From Bemisia tabaci (Eukaryota > Arthropoda > Insecta > Hemiptera > Aleyrodidae), in NCBI RefSeq assembly GCF_918797505.1, contig NC_092797.1, positions 36,159,372 to 36,223,371 on the forward strand: a stretch of DNA of 64,000 bases, in the 5' to 3' direction. This document shows positions 33,740 to 44,354 of this stretch, in pieces (position 1 is the stretch's first letter; every line of letters starts with the position of its first letter). The translations under genes were made by a program, and so were the position numbers. The notes below the pieces were generated by a model. That model searched no databases. It was not told the DNA's origin and saw nothing but the letters and a program-made list of their open reading frames with translations.

Positions 33740-34157
33740 CACAATGAAAAAAAAATCTCGGTGTATTTACTAAGAAAAGGGTAAAATTACCAAGAATTCA
33801 GGGTTCTATTTGATCCCAGTTTTTTCTTGGTAAAATTGCCATTAATGGAATTGGTAATTTTACCGAGAAATCTCGGTAAAATTATTGACTTTCTCGGTAA
33901 TTTTACTGGACCCCGGTAAAAATTCCAATATTTTAATCGACTGTGGTAGAATAACCGAGATAAAATGGCAAAGTTATCGGGAATTGATTACCAATAAAAG
34001 TGGTATTCTTACCTGAAAAAAAAAACAGTAAAAATACCGGTTTTTAGGTAAGCTTACCAGTCTGTCCTGGTAAAATTACCAATAGTTGGTAAAAAAAAGT
34101 GAGATGGTAAAGGTACCAACGGACCTTGGTAAAAACGCCGAGAATTTTTCTTCAGTG
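33740..34157. mobile_element. Family P element with repeated GGTAAAATTACC motif
   Basis: The ends are inverted: CACAATGAAAAAAAAATCTC at left and the complement of CACTGAAGAAAAATTCTCGG at right. The 418-bp interior holds at least ten copies, in both orientations, of a palindromic motif of the type GGTAA(A/T)(A/T)TTACC. Multiple short subterminal motifs are typical of En/Spm-type elements, where they bind element-encoded protein. There is no ORF. Confidence 0.75.
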
Positions 34158-34741
34158 CAAGGAGCCATAGTGGCTGATATAGGCATCCTACCCGGATACG
34201 AGCACTTAGCGCCATCAAAGATCAACCCGGACGATTCGAAATGTTCTCACATAATTTATGTTTTTTTTTGGGAGGGGGGGGGGGCTGAGGAAGGGCAGAG
34301 TTGAAATGAGTCTCGATATAAATATTAATGTAATACATATCAATTATTTAAATGAGGTTCTTAATTCAATCAGTATTCGTTTCGTCATGGGTGTCAATTT
34401 CTTTGAATGAGGGACAAAACTTAATTTAAAAAATATCTTTAGTGAAAATGGTGTTTTAACACCAAATTAGTATTTATTAAAATCAAAGATAAATCTTAAG
34501 AAAAAAAGGGAAGAACTTTTCTCTTAATTAGAGAAAACACTGAAAAAACAAAAAAACACACACATTGGATCTAGAGTCCAGACTCTTAAAAACATCGACA
34601 AGAAAAGATACTCTTGATTCAATCAGATTTAAGCTTAAATCAAGAACCAAGCCTCTTAATTTGAGTGGATTTCCTTTTGATTTAAGCTTAAATCTGATTG
34701 AATCAAGAGTCCTTTTTCTCGTCAAAGTTTTCAAGAGTCTG

Positions 34742-35888
34742 CACTGAAAAAAGTGCCTTGTCCGAGAAACAAGGATTCTAGTCCCCCAGACAAGACCGTC
34801 TTGTTATATTTGATCCACAAGGCATTCTTGTTCGTGGGACCCATACAGTCTTGTTCAGGGAACAAGACTTCCTTGTTGCATAAGTCAAAAGTCTAGTCAC
34901 GGTAACAAAATTGTCTAGTTCTGGGAATAAGACTTGTCTTGTCACAGTATTCGGAAGAAATTAAAATTGCAAAAAAAATGTCACAAATTTATATGAATTG
35001 CAATTTTTATATGAAAAATTAATTGATCTCTACTTCCTTCACTCCTCTTACACCAGAATTGTCCCATCCGATCTTTCAAATTTTACCGACCTGATCGGGA
35101 TTTGAACGCGGGACCATCTGGTTACGGACCGAGTGTCTTACTGACCGAGCTATCCGGGCTAGTTGTTCAGTGGAGCCGAATTATAAGTATAAGTACAGCC
35201 CACAGAATTACTTTTTCATTTTGTTGCTATCTCAAGTCTGTGGAATGCGTAGAGCATCAGATTGTTTGGTTTTTTTCTTTTTTACTATTTACCGTTTACG
35301 AAAAGGAATTTACACTCTACATCAGATAAAAATGGACAATTTAGGCCGAAAAAATGTGTTTCTTCAAGCAACGATGTTTCCTTTGTTCCCTGTTAATGAT
35401 TCTAATTTTTATTTTTATTTTATATCATGATAATAATTAATAATATATAAATAAATCAAACGTTAAAAAAATAATTATATAATTAGATACATTTGATTTT
35501 AAAACCTTACGCATGAGCGATTTATTTTTAAAAAAGAATTATAAACTTATTGTATTTACCTTGTCATTAAACATCCAGAAAAATTTTCGGGGAACAATTA
35601 TTATGCGTGGTTCTTAAAATACTCTTTCAAAATATATAAAATAATACGCTCTCTTTGAATTTGACCGTTACTCGCGGTGAGTAGAGAATCTTGTCACAGT
35701 GACAAGACTATCGAGTCCGGTGGCTCAGAAACCTAGCATATAAAACAAGACTGGTCTTGTTGCATTAACAAACGGGTGTTGTTTCCCAAACAAACTGAGT
35801 TGTTTGGCAGACTAAAAGTCTTGTTCCTGAGACAAGGCAGGTTTAACAAGTTTATCTTGTCTCTACGGCTCTATTATTTTTTTCAGTG
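34742..35888. mobile_element. Element L with CTTGT/ACAAG motifs, nested in K
   Basis: It begins CACTGAAAAAAGTGCCTTG and ends TTTTTTTCAGTG. It is flanked by TG on both sides (34740-34741 and 35889-35890), a 2-bp target duplication confirmed by the uninterrupted K copies. Both subterminal regions (about 34755-34950 and 35690-35870) are packed with CTTGT, ACAAG and AGACAAGAC motifs in both orientations. The AT-rich middle carries a tRNA-derived SINE remnant. Confidence 0.85.
35087..35159 (-). repeat. tRNA-derived SINE head or tRNA pseudogene
   Basis: The minus strand reads GCCCGGATAGCTCGGTCAGT at its 5' end, containing a pol III A box (TAGCTCGGTCAG), and GTTCAAATCCC as B box (35097-35107), spaced as in a tRNA. 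The T stem and acceptor 3' side do not pair, so it is not a working tRNA. It lies inside element L, either captured or inserted there. Confidence 0.6.
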
Positions 35889-35923
35889 TGGACTCTGGAT
35901 CCAATGCGTTTTCTTTTCCAGTG

Positions 35924-36524
35924 CATAATCTTTTCTTAATTTGTATGCCATTTCTCAATAATTTTTCCTATGCAAAAAATAAAAACTCTCGGAGTCACAG
36001 ATCTTATAGTTCCCCCCCCCCCCTCAGAATTCGAGCATAGTAACTCACTTCATCACGAGAGCTCGTATACAAAATCGATCTGCAATCGACCGCTAAAAGC
36101 ATCAAACCGGTAGAGCCTGCACCGGACTCATATTTCCCATGCTTTTTCTGTTGCAATTACCAAGATGAAATTCTTAAGGCGAGAGCTCTATCGCTTCGTT
36201 CGGGGGCGAGAGTGCTCATTCATGTCATAAACCGAGGAGCTTTTGTTCGGGACAAGATGCCTTGACTTCAATTAGGTACTGCCGAGGAAATGATGGCGGG
36301 AGAGGAACTATCTACCGGACTGGGATCGTCTCTTCGCCCGCTATTGAAGACGTTATGAACACGTGAAGCATGAGAATTGTGTACCGTTCGGATTTCACAC
36401 TCGTGTAGGCTCGTAAAGAGCACTGCAAAAAGGGTGAAAAGATATTTTTTCCTTAATGTATTCACAGAGGGAGACATAAATAACGCTCTTCATTTAAAAG
36501 CATTTTTTTTGTTCTAAGAAGTCT
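35924..36524. other. No gene seen
   Basis: A C-run is at about 36014-36024. Otherwise nothing recognisable. Confidence 0.4.
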
Positions 36525-36892
36525 CCCAGACAAGACATAATATGTTTACAACATTGGGCAAATATTGTCAGTATTGTCGCAATATCTACATAGTACTGAC
36601 AATATTTTGATAATATTTTAATCAGAATGATTTTTTTTAAAAATATTTAAAGAATCTTTATTTAGTATTTTTAAAAATAACATGTTTACCCGAAATATTA
36701 TAGAAATATTTTCACAGTATTGGCACAGTATTTCACAGTATTTTAAGTATTGGTACAGTATTTATGCCAAAAGGAAATATGGTGTACACTTATAACATTG
36801 GCTCAATATTTAACCAATATTGGCCCAATGCTTGCATAAATATCCAAACAATATTGTTTAAATATTGGCTAAATATTTCTGTCTTATCTGGG
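36525..36892. mobile_element. Family S element with repeated AATATTG motif
   Basis: The left end CCCAGACAAGACATAATATG is the inverted partner of the right end (AATATTTCTGTCTTATCTGGG). CT flanks both sides (36523-36524 and 36893-36894). The interior is filled with AATATTG, CAATATT and CAGTATT motifs. It is 368 bp long with no ORF. Confidence 0.7.
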
Positions 36893-36988
36893 CTCCTCAT
36901 GATTTGAATTTTTTCAAACAAGAACATTTTTCCTTATTCGATTGAATCTTTTTTACTTATTTATTTAAAGACGGAATAGATGTTATTT

Positions 36989-37151
36989 AGTGGCAATTCA
37001 TGCAAGTTAGCAACGCTGTTCTTTCTCTATTTAAATTCATTAAAAATCTCAATTTTAGGTGAGACAAGGTGCCTCGCCAAGAATCGATTGTTTATTAACA
37101 TACGTTTAAATTGAGAAAAATAGTGTTGTCAACTTGTAATGACCGCCAATG
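36989..37151. mobile_element. Family W palindromic element, copy 2
   Basis: Left arm (AGTGGCAATTCATGCAAG, GCAACGCTGTTCTTTCTC, ATTTAAA) and right arm (TTTAAATTGAGAAAAATAG, CAACTTGTAATGACCGCC) are inverted. It is about 163 bp long, around an internal CCAAGAATCGATT. Confidence 0.65.
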
Positions 37152-38496
37152 GTTTAATTGAACGTTGACCTTCGATTCTCGTAATCAAAGTGTTGACGAA
37201 AAATTCGAGTTTCCCGTGTCAAAAATGGCCCTTGAAGTAAGACGGGCACGCTCAAAAGCTTTAAATTTAACGTCTTGAAAACAGCTATTTCCTTTCAGGT
37301 AAGACTCATTCGTAAGCCACTCTATCATGATAATTCTTTCTTTTTAAATGAATTGAGGTTTTTTTTTTTTTTTTTTTTTGTCATGACAATAATAATGTGT
37401 CATAGATATACGAGATGACTTGAAATACAGCAGAAGACAGGCTGACGGGTCCTATTCGGTAAAGCGATATACTCAAGTTAGGTTCGAACCTAAGAATACA
37501 ACTATTTAAACTTTGGTGTATTGCACAGTATCACGCCCAATTGAAGGCGTTTTATATTGGTCCGACCGCGACCCACGGAGAGTGGAGTCCTGACGTGTTG
37601 ACTTCGATTGCCACTAGATCTGCATTCGTAAAGTGAAAAAGGATAAGTAATTTTCTTGATGTTGTCACAAAAAGCCTACTTTGGGCGACTTTTGGGGTTA
37701 AAATAAAAATTTCAAATTTAAATTCACTAAATGTTGAGAGTCTGAATTTTGTATTTGACCAAGTTTCACAAAAATCGGTTTACCAGGCGCAGAGATACGT
37801 ATCGTAGAATTTCTTCGACAGACAGTTTATTCTCATTTAATTTAAACAATATTACGGATTTGAACTAAGCCCCCTATTTCTCTCTTAATGTGCACTTTTA
37901 AGAGGCCTTGGAGCACATAGTGTTAGAGAAACTAACTAAACTGTGAGATATGTAGTTAGAACGCAAATGATTGAGTATTCGATTGAGTGGTTCATTCATT
38001 CAGAATGATCGATTTAGCATATTTCAAACTTCCATAACCTTTCCCGGAATAAGGCTCGAAGTAGCAGAGCAACACAGAGTGGATTAGGAAAGCTGCTGCG
38101 ATAGTTATCTCTGTTACTCCATCATTTTAGCGTCGGTCAAATAATCCATGGTGGATTTAATTTGACTCCATCATATGCTCTTTCGATCCCTTTCTGGCAT
38201 TTCACTACTATGATAAAATCACAAATGAATCTTTAATGAGCTACGCTGATGTGTTTCAACTAATCACGCATATGATTTGGGTCAGTATTGACAGTAAATC
38301 GATACGAGATGCACTGTTTACATTTTGTCACTCTGTAAAAGTTGCCGCCTCTTTTAGCTGCATTTTTGCCAGATGGTGCTGAAAATTCAGCACATTTCCC
38401 CATTAAACACACTGTAAAATATATACGTTTTTTACACAATCTGGCAACCTTGTTTTTCATGCATGTGTTTCTCAGATTCCACCATCAAAAGTTTTC

Positions 38497-38546
<50 letters not shown>

Positions 38547-39937
38547 GAAACAGAGGTTGGAAACCGCATCAATGATTCGCATGTCTCACCATTTTCACTG
38601 TCAACGTTTCGTTCCGTTTTTGTAGGTGCACAAAGATTTTACACTGCGCTGAAAAAGTTCTGCACGTGATCCTTTAGCCTATGCTACTCCGAGGAAAAAC
38701 ACGGTAACTGCATTACTTTAACGCATCGTCTATGTTTGTACTTTATTTTCTTCTCCAGAAATTCACGTGCTCTTTTCCGCGATCTGCTGAAATTGTGCGC
38801 CGGCTGCAGTAAATAGTCATCGTCAATCTTTCAGAGACATTATCGTAAAAAAAACTTATACATTTGAGCCGTGGAAATAATAGTTGCAACACGGAAGTTG
38901 TCGCTGCTTTATTGTGGCTCAGAAATATGAGAATGACAGATTTCTTTGTTGTGAAAGCAACAAAGAAACAGAGCTCATTATTTTAGATGCACTTTGGAGA
39001 TATGCTTTAACCATATAAATGTATTTAGATAGATTTTTCAAACTAGGAACACGAGGAACCTAATTGAGAACTTTTTCGGCAATCTGTCATACGCCGTTCT
39101 CTGAATAACCATACCATATTAGTTCTGCCGTGCTGAGGAAAAACGCCGCATGAACATTCAATAGTTGGGTGAGTTCAAATAAGCGTCTAATTTGGTGTCC
39201 CGAGCTGTTTTAATCGTCATAATCTGAGAATCATGGGCAGATCAAATTTTTTTCTCATTTTCCACACTATTGTTGACTATTACATGCTACTTCCCACTTT
39301 ATTTGGACTGAAATAAAAATTTAGGAGAACTTTGAATGTGCAAATTGCCTACATTTGTCCCAAATTTGCGTGTCCCCCGTGCCTGGTTCTTGACTTTAAA
39401 TCGATGTTGCAGCATAACTAGAGTGATTATTTGAGAAAACTTTATCGGAGATGATAGGTAATGCTTTTGAATTTGAGAAAAAAAATAAGTCAATTTATTT
39501 TTTGCTCCATCAATAACTTTTTCACGCGCTAGAATCATTGTCCCGAGCAACAGTCAGCAACAGTCAGGAGAGACATGGCAACGATGTAATAAGCTCTAAA
39601 TGACTGCCGTAACGTTGAGGTTTTTCCAAAAACGACTTTTTTTGTTTTGATTGAATAGTTCACACGTCGTAGATGGCAAAAATTCTGAAATTCGCAAATT
39701 TTTGTGCAAGATTAACGCCATTAATGATGCCAAACAGAATGCTATACATGATAACTAACAGGGCGTCAAGCATACACACACACACTAATATCAGCTCGTA
39801 AAATACTTTCGAAGTGTGCGTTAGGGAAAATTTTCTCTTATTCCGATCCTCTAGGACGTGCTACTAAATATTCCGTGAAAAAAAACACCAAAATTGTCTT
39901 TACTGTTAGAGATAAGCTTAAAAAACAGCTTATTCCA
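37152..39937. other. No gene; homopolymers and family E scraps
   Basis: T21 lies at 37359-37379 and A42 at 38502-38543. A family E left-end fragment is at 39124-39165 (CTGCCGTGCTGAGGAAAAACG) and a right-end-like scrap lies near 39087-39110. No gene was recognised. Confidence 0.4.
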
Positions 39938-40000
39938 TCCTGTCCCGTTCCATCTTGTCCCGTTCCATCCTGTCCCATATGTTTCCATCCTGTCCCATGT
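39938..40000 (+). repeat. 15-bp minisatellite (TTCCATCCTGTCCCG)n
   Basis: About four units of TTCCATC(C/T)TGTCCC(G/A) between 39938 and 40000, the last separated by a few bases. It leads directly into the 130-bp tandem array. The apparent Ser-Cys-Pro-Val repeat peptide is a by-product. Confidence 0.75.
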
Positions 40001-40019
40001 CCCACTGTAGTGGGACAGA

Positions 40020-40915
40020 GTGGAAAACTGTTACAACTGAGACTTGCTTGTTTAAGCCCTGTAGGCGCTCTTTTCTACCGATTTAAGTGAAACTTGGTAC
40101 CGGGGTATTTTTCAATGGGGAACTCGAATTTTTAGTCGAATTTTGAAAATTCGAAAATCCAAGATGGCGGACATGACCTAAAATGCTATCGCAGCGCCTA
40201 ATCAACTGGGACTTGTTTGTTTAAGCCCTGTAGGCGCTCTTTTCGACCGATTTAAGTGAAACTTGGTACACGGAGGTATTTTTCAATGGGGAACTCGAAT
40301 TTTTAGTCGAATTTTCAAAATTCGAAAATCCAAGATGGCGGACATGACCTAAAATGCTATATCAGCGCCTAATCAATCGATTTACGCAAAACTTGGTACC
40401 CGGGGGTATTTTTGAATGGGAAACTCGAATTTTTAGTCGAATTTTCAAAATTCGAAAATCCAAGATGGCGGACGTGGCCTAAAATGCTATCTCAGCACCT
40501 AATCAGTCGATTTACGCAAAACTTGGTACCCAGGGGTATTTTTGAATGGGAAACTCGAATTTTTAGTCGAATTTTCAAAATTCGAAAATCCAAGATGGCG
40601 GACGTGGCCTAAAATGCTATCTCAGCACCTAATCAGTCGATTAAAGTGAAACTTGGTACCCGGGGGTACTTTTCAATGGGGAACTTGAATTTTTAGTCAA
40701 ATTTTTAAAATTCGAAAATCCAAGATGGCGGACATGGCCTAAAATGCTATCTCAGAGCCTAATCAATCGATTTACGCGAAACTTGGTACCCGCGGGTATT
40801 TTTGAATGGGGAACTCGAATTTTAGTCAAATTTCCGAGATTCGAAAATCTAAGATGGTGGCCGTGGCTTAAAACACTATCTCGGTGACTAATTAATTGAT
40901 TTTTATGAAACTGGA
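40020..40915 (+). repeat. 130-bp tandem (satellite-like) array, about seven units
   Basis: AACTTGGTAC-type anchors fall at about 40091, 40260, 40391, 40521, 40651 and 40781, with a decayed one near 40910. Spacing is 130 bp except the first step (~169), which contains an extra CTTGTTTGTTTAAGCCCTGT block also present before unit 1. Each unit holds GGAACTCGAATTTTTAGTC, TTCGAAAATCCAAGATGGCG and CTAAAATGCTATCTCAG. ORFs with a repeating sequence here are period artefacts. Confidence 0.9.
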
Positions 40916-41209
40916 CCGGAAAACCTTGGTATAAGGAAAAGAAAGGAAATTTTAATAGGGGTGCAATAGGGTTTCTTATGTATCTTAGGCTACGAAATCG
41001 AAAAATTCCTGTGTTTTTTCCATCGTGCACAGATTCTCCCGGAAAATTGACTCTTCTGGAAAAGCTAGACTTTTAAGGAAAATTCCGATTTCTCCGGAAA
41101 AATTCCGAACTTTCCCAGGATAAATCGCATTGATACAGGTAAATGGAGGTGTTCTTCAGAATCAGCGCCAAAAATCTACTCCGAAACCATTGGCAAATCT
41201 TCGGAAAAT

Positions 41210-41249
<40 letters not shown>

Positions 41250-41840
41250 GACCGGTGTAATTGTTATGTTAATGTAAGTCCTCAAAATTTCCTGGCTTTA
41301 TCACCACTTCAGCGGGTACACGCCCACTCGAAGTTTTAAAATTCGGTGTTTTTGATCCATTTTGTATTGCAATATTCCAAGAAATAAAAGCTTCTTCTCG
41401 TGTGAAACGAAATCAGTGCGCATTTTGATAAACAGACGGAACTGTCTAAAAGACAAGCAGAATAAGCTCCAGATATCTTTCATGACAGATGAATTTTTTC
41501 TTAATTTTTTTGGTTCTGCAAGATATGAAAGGGTTACATGTTTTCAATTATGCTTTAATTTAGTGATCGACGATGCTTTTATGACAATTGTGTTCAATTT
41601 TTAATTAAAAGTATTATATGTCACCTCTGAGATGAAAATTTAGGAAATCAGGCAAAATTACGGCAAATTTTGGGAAGTGATACACTTGACGGTGGAAATT
41701 CGGGTTTAAGCCCAACTATTAAGCTCGACGAGCTATATTTCCTAAGTCTACACCTAATGATAGTCAAAATAAAGTTTGGTTTGCCCAAAAATTCAGAAAA
41801 AAATTTTGGAAGGAAATAGAACCTGGAATTTGACCTTTAT
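40916..41840. other. No gene; A36 homopolymer
   Basis: A-run of 36 at 41211-41246. The rest is AT-rich and unassigned. Confidence 0.4.
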
Positions 41841-42071
41841 TTGAATTCACCCAGTTGCCAATTTTCCTTTGATAAAACATTAATGTTTGTGGAAAGTTAT
41901 GAGTAGTTTTCTTGGGCTTCTTTCAGATAATTAAGATCAAATTGCAAGCGAAATTTTTTGAAAAATGTGAAGGAAAATATTGAAGAGTTTCCCAAAAAAT
42001 TCGAGCGTTATTAAAGGTAATTAGGCAGCGTCTAAAGCAGGCTCGCACTGCTTTTTTCCTTAGTACGGCAG
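41841..42071 (-). mobile_element. Family E MITE, one end lost
   Basis: It keeps CAGTTGCCAATTTTCCTTTG, a CTTCTTTCAGATAATT-like middle and the end TTTTTTCCTTAGTACGGCAG. The other terminus is unrecognisable. Confidence 0.5.
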
Positions 42072-42103
42072 AGTTGTTGAATTTCAAACCAATGCTGTTC
42101 AAT

Positions 42104-42590
42104 AACTCTACCGTGCTAAGAAAAAACATTGCATAAATCTAGGGATATATGGACTGAGTTAAGCACAAAGGAACCAACCCACATTTTGGAAAAAATTGAG
42201 TTAAGAGTGGTTTTGAACTCAACCACTGCTCTACTATCTATTGCCAAAAATTTAAAGTTTTTGTTGAAGCAAATTTTGCAGAAATAGAACTTGAAGTTTA
42301 TCTGTTACATTGAGTCTCATGCAAGAGCCAAACTTTAAACCTCTTTTTCTCGGTTCGATCCCGATGTGGCTTGGTTCCTTTCTGTTTAACTCAGTTCATA
42401 TATGTGTCTTTTCTTCCAATGTTTAATAAAATACAAATTATCTGGAAAACTTGTGAATTTTTTATTTTAACATTTTTCGAGAATTTTACTCGCATTTTAA
42501 TCCAAGGCGTTCAAAGTTTGTCAAAAAAACTATTCACAACTTTCATCAAAAATGAAAATTTTATCGGGGGAAATTTCGCGAAATTCAAAT
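42104..42590 (+). mobile_element. Family E MITE split by family Y element
   Basis: The left end 42104-42144 (TACCGTGCTAAGAAAAAACA) and continuation 42405-42590 (AAAATACAAATTATCTGG, CAAAAATGAAAATTTTATCG, GGAAATTTCGCG) are one E copy separated by the Y element at 42145-42404. Its right terminus is replaced by the family A element at 42601. Three families are therefore stacked here. Confidence 0.6.
42145..42404. mobile_element. MITE-like TIR element, family Y, copy 1
   Basis: The left end ATATATGGACTGAGTTAAGC and the right end (TTAACTCAGTTCATATAT) are inverted. Just inside are AAAGGAACCAACCCACAT and ATGTGGCTTGGTTCCTTT. It is about 260 bp long and nested in a family E copy. Confidence 0.75.
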
Positions 42591-42600
42591 GATTACACGC

Positions 42601-42837
42601 CGCACAGTGGATCGAGTCAACGGAGGAAGTCGGACAAAATTTGGAAACTTCTAACGCTCATAACTCCGTTTATACAAAACTTCGAGAACCTAAAAGTGGT
42701 TTCATTGGTTTCCTCGAGAAATTTTCTTCTGAAAGCACCCCTTGAAATTTAAAATGTGACTAAATTAACATCAAAATTTGCAGGTTTAGTCAAAAATTTC
42801 ATGTCCGACCTCTAAAATTGACTCGATCCACTGTGCG
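42601..42837 (+). mobile_element. Family A MITE, copy 2 (intact ends)
   Basis: It runs from CGCACAGTGGATCGAGTCAA to TTGACTCGATCCACTGTGCG, a perfect 20-bp terminal repeat, 237 bp. Its 5' flank GATTACACGC and the preceding ~35 bp are repeated at 47645-47680, so the two sites share a duplication and are not independent insertions. Confidence 0.85.
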
Positions 42838-43204
42838 CCGTCCTCCATACGTGCGGCAGCTCTGGAACCTTTCACTTTCCCTTGACCAAATTCGCACCTT
42901 GTTTCAAATAAAATGTTCGACTTAATAGGTTTTAAAAGAAGAGCCGTTTATTTCCCTCAGAATGCGTTACGCATCTCACCGAGGGCAGTTGGAAAATTCC
43001 TCGCGTGCGTAAACTAATTACGGATTTTACGACCATGGGCCGACCGGCTTACGTCGGGTAATGAACTCACGGCGAGAATTTGTTGGCAACTACTTAGATT
43101 TTATGACTGACCGGCGATATTTAGGAGGGGCGAAAGTTGAGAACTTGGCCGATGGAGACGGACAATGGACTGATAAATATTATACGGTAGCGAGGTGTGA
43201 ATGA
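42838..43204. other. No gene; moderately GC-rich
   Basis: About 42990-43075 is GC-rich with CTAATTAC and GGGTAATGAAC motifs. Nothing codes. Confidence 0.3.
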
Positions 43205-43335
43205 TCGACTATCGATATTTCCCCATTTGGAGCTATGGTAAAGAATCGATTATTAAGGTGTTTGTTGCGAACATTCTGCTTACTTCTGTTAAATGGCAGA
43301 TCAATCGATATATCGCAAAGTGCGCCGCGCCACTG
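43205..43335. mobile_element. hAT-like MITE, family C, old copy 2
   Basis: It matches the copy at 3623 in AAGAATCGATTATTAAGGTG, TGCGAACA and TCGATATATCGCAAAG, and ends GCGCCGCGCCACTG. The left end is eroded. Confidence 0.65.
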
Positions 43336-44354
43336 AAAGTTTCGTTGAACTTGCAGGTTATCGGGGCCGAGGGCGATAAAAAGTGAAGAAGTGAAAAAGT
43401 GAATTTAATACCTTTTTTGTGGGAGAGCATGTCGGAAAGTTGCTGGCGCGCTTTCTGCCCCGACACGACGTCACACAAAGGCTTCGAACTTGTAGGGTAA
43501 GTAGGTTATCTGGGGCGTAAAAATCGAGAACTTTGAGTCGTAGTAGCGCTCGGAAAATAATATTGCCCACCCTCAGTGGCGATTCTCGCTGATTGGTAAC
43601 AACGGGTGTCGAAATTAACTTCTGAGGGAGATTTTAACAAGTATTTTTATCAAAGATCAAACGATCGACGTTAGATTATACTAATGGCATCATTTGCGTA
43701 TTTGCTATCTAACCACTGTCAACTGTAGAGACCTACAGTTTATCTGGGAGCTCATTTTCAGACTTCCCGTCGTTCGATTCTTGTTTCTTCGGGAAATTTG
43801 AAGAGAGAGGGGTTGTGTATAGTATTTAATTTATATCGTGCATACTTAGGTTTGTTGAGACCACTGAAAACATAAGAAAATGTGTAACTAACGCTAAAAA
43901 CAGCAAACACAAAGCCTGGCACGTTTTAGGGTGGTTTTAACCCCCTACTCAATTAGGAAACACGAAAAATACATGGAGTCATCGAACTCAAGACCTTCAG
44001 ACCCCCATTCCTGATGACAAGAAATAAAGAAAGTCCCAGGCGTTTGTTGTTTTCTAGCCTTGGCTACCCATTTTCTTGGGTGTTTTAGTTTCATTTTTCG
44101 GGCTTTATTTGTGTATTATTTTTAAGGAGACCCTTTGTGCACTAGTAGATGGACTATTGATATTTTTCATGCGCTCTCTATGATTTTCAGCAGGCGATCT
44201 GTACTTAAAAACATCTACCTACAATCAGTAGTCGGAATCTCTTGCGTGCAGCACTCCCGCCTCCCTACGTATTTTACCTAATATTTTAAGTGAATAATTT
44301 TCATCGCTTTTCCCCTGGTTTTCCCTCCCTGATCCGTACGATGACTCTGCTCTA
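43336..44354. other. No supported gene; family W end
   Basis: CAGTGGCGATTCTCGC at 43574 is the start of a family W copy of unclear length. A frame from ATG 43429 (MSESCWRAFCPDTTSHKGF) runs to a donor-like GG/GTAAGT at 43497 but has no family or second exon to support it. Confidence 0.3.

Larger units (their letters stand above)
34538..35923. mobile_element. Family K element, copy 2, split by element L
   Basis: Left part 34538-34741: CACTGAAAAAAC, CACATTGGATCTAGAGTCC and AATCAAGAGTCC to CAAGAGTCTG. Right part 35889-35923: TGGACTCTGGATCCAATGCG to CCAGTG. Joining the two across L restores the family sequence GAGTCTGGACTCT, as in the uninterrupted copies at 30808 and 58911. L therefore landed inside an existing K. 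Confidence 0.85.

Noticed and set aside
40412..41030. Repetitive ORFs on both strands
   Set aside because: The 130-bp tandem array generates them; the peptide repeats follow the DNA period.
43429..43499. First exon MSESCWRAFCPDTTSHKGF with donor GG/GTAAGT
   Set aside because: One donor-like site and a short frame only; no family match and no partner exon.
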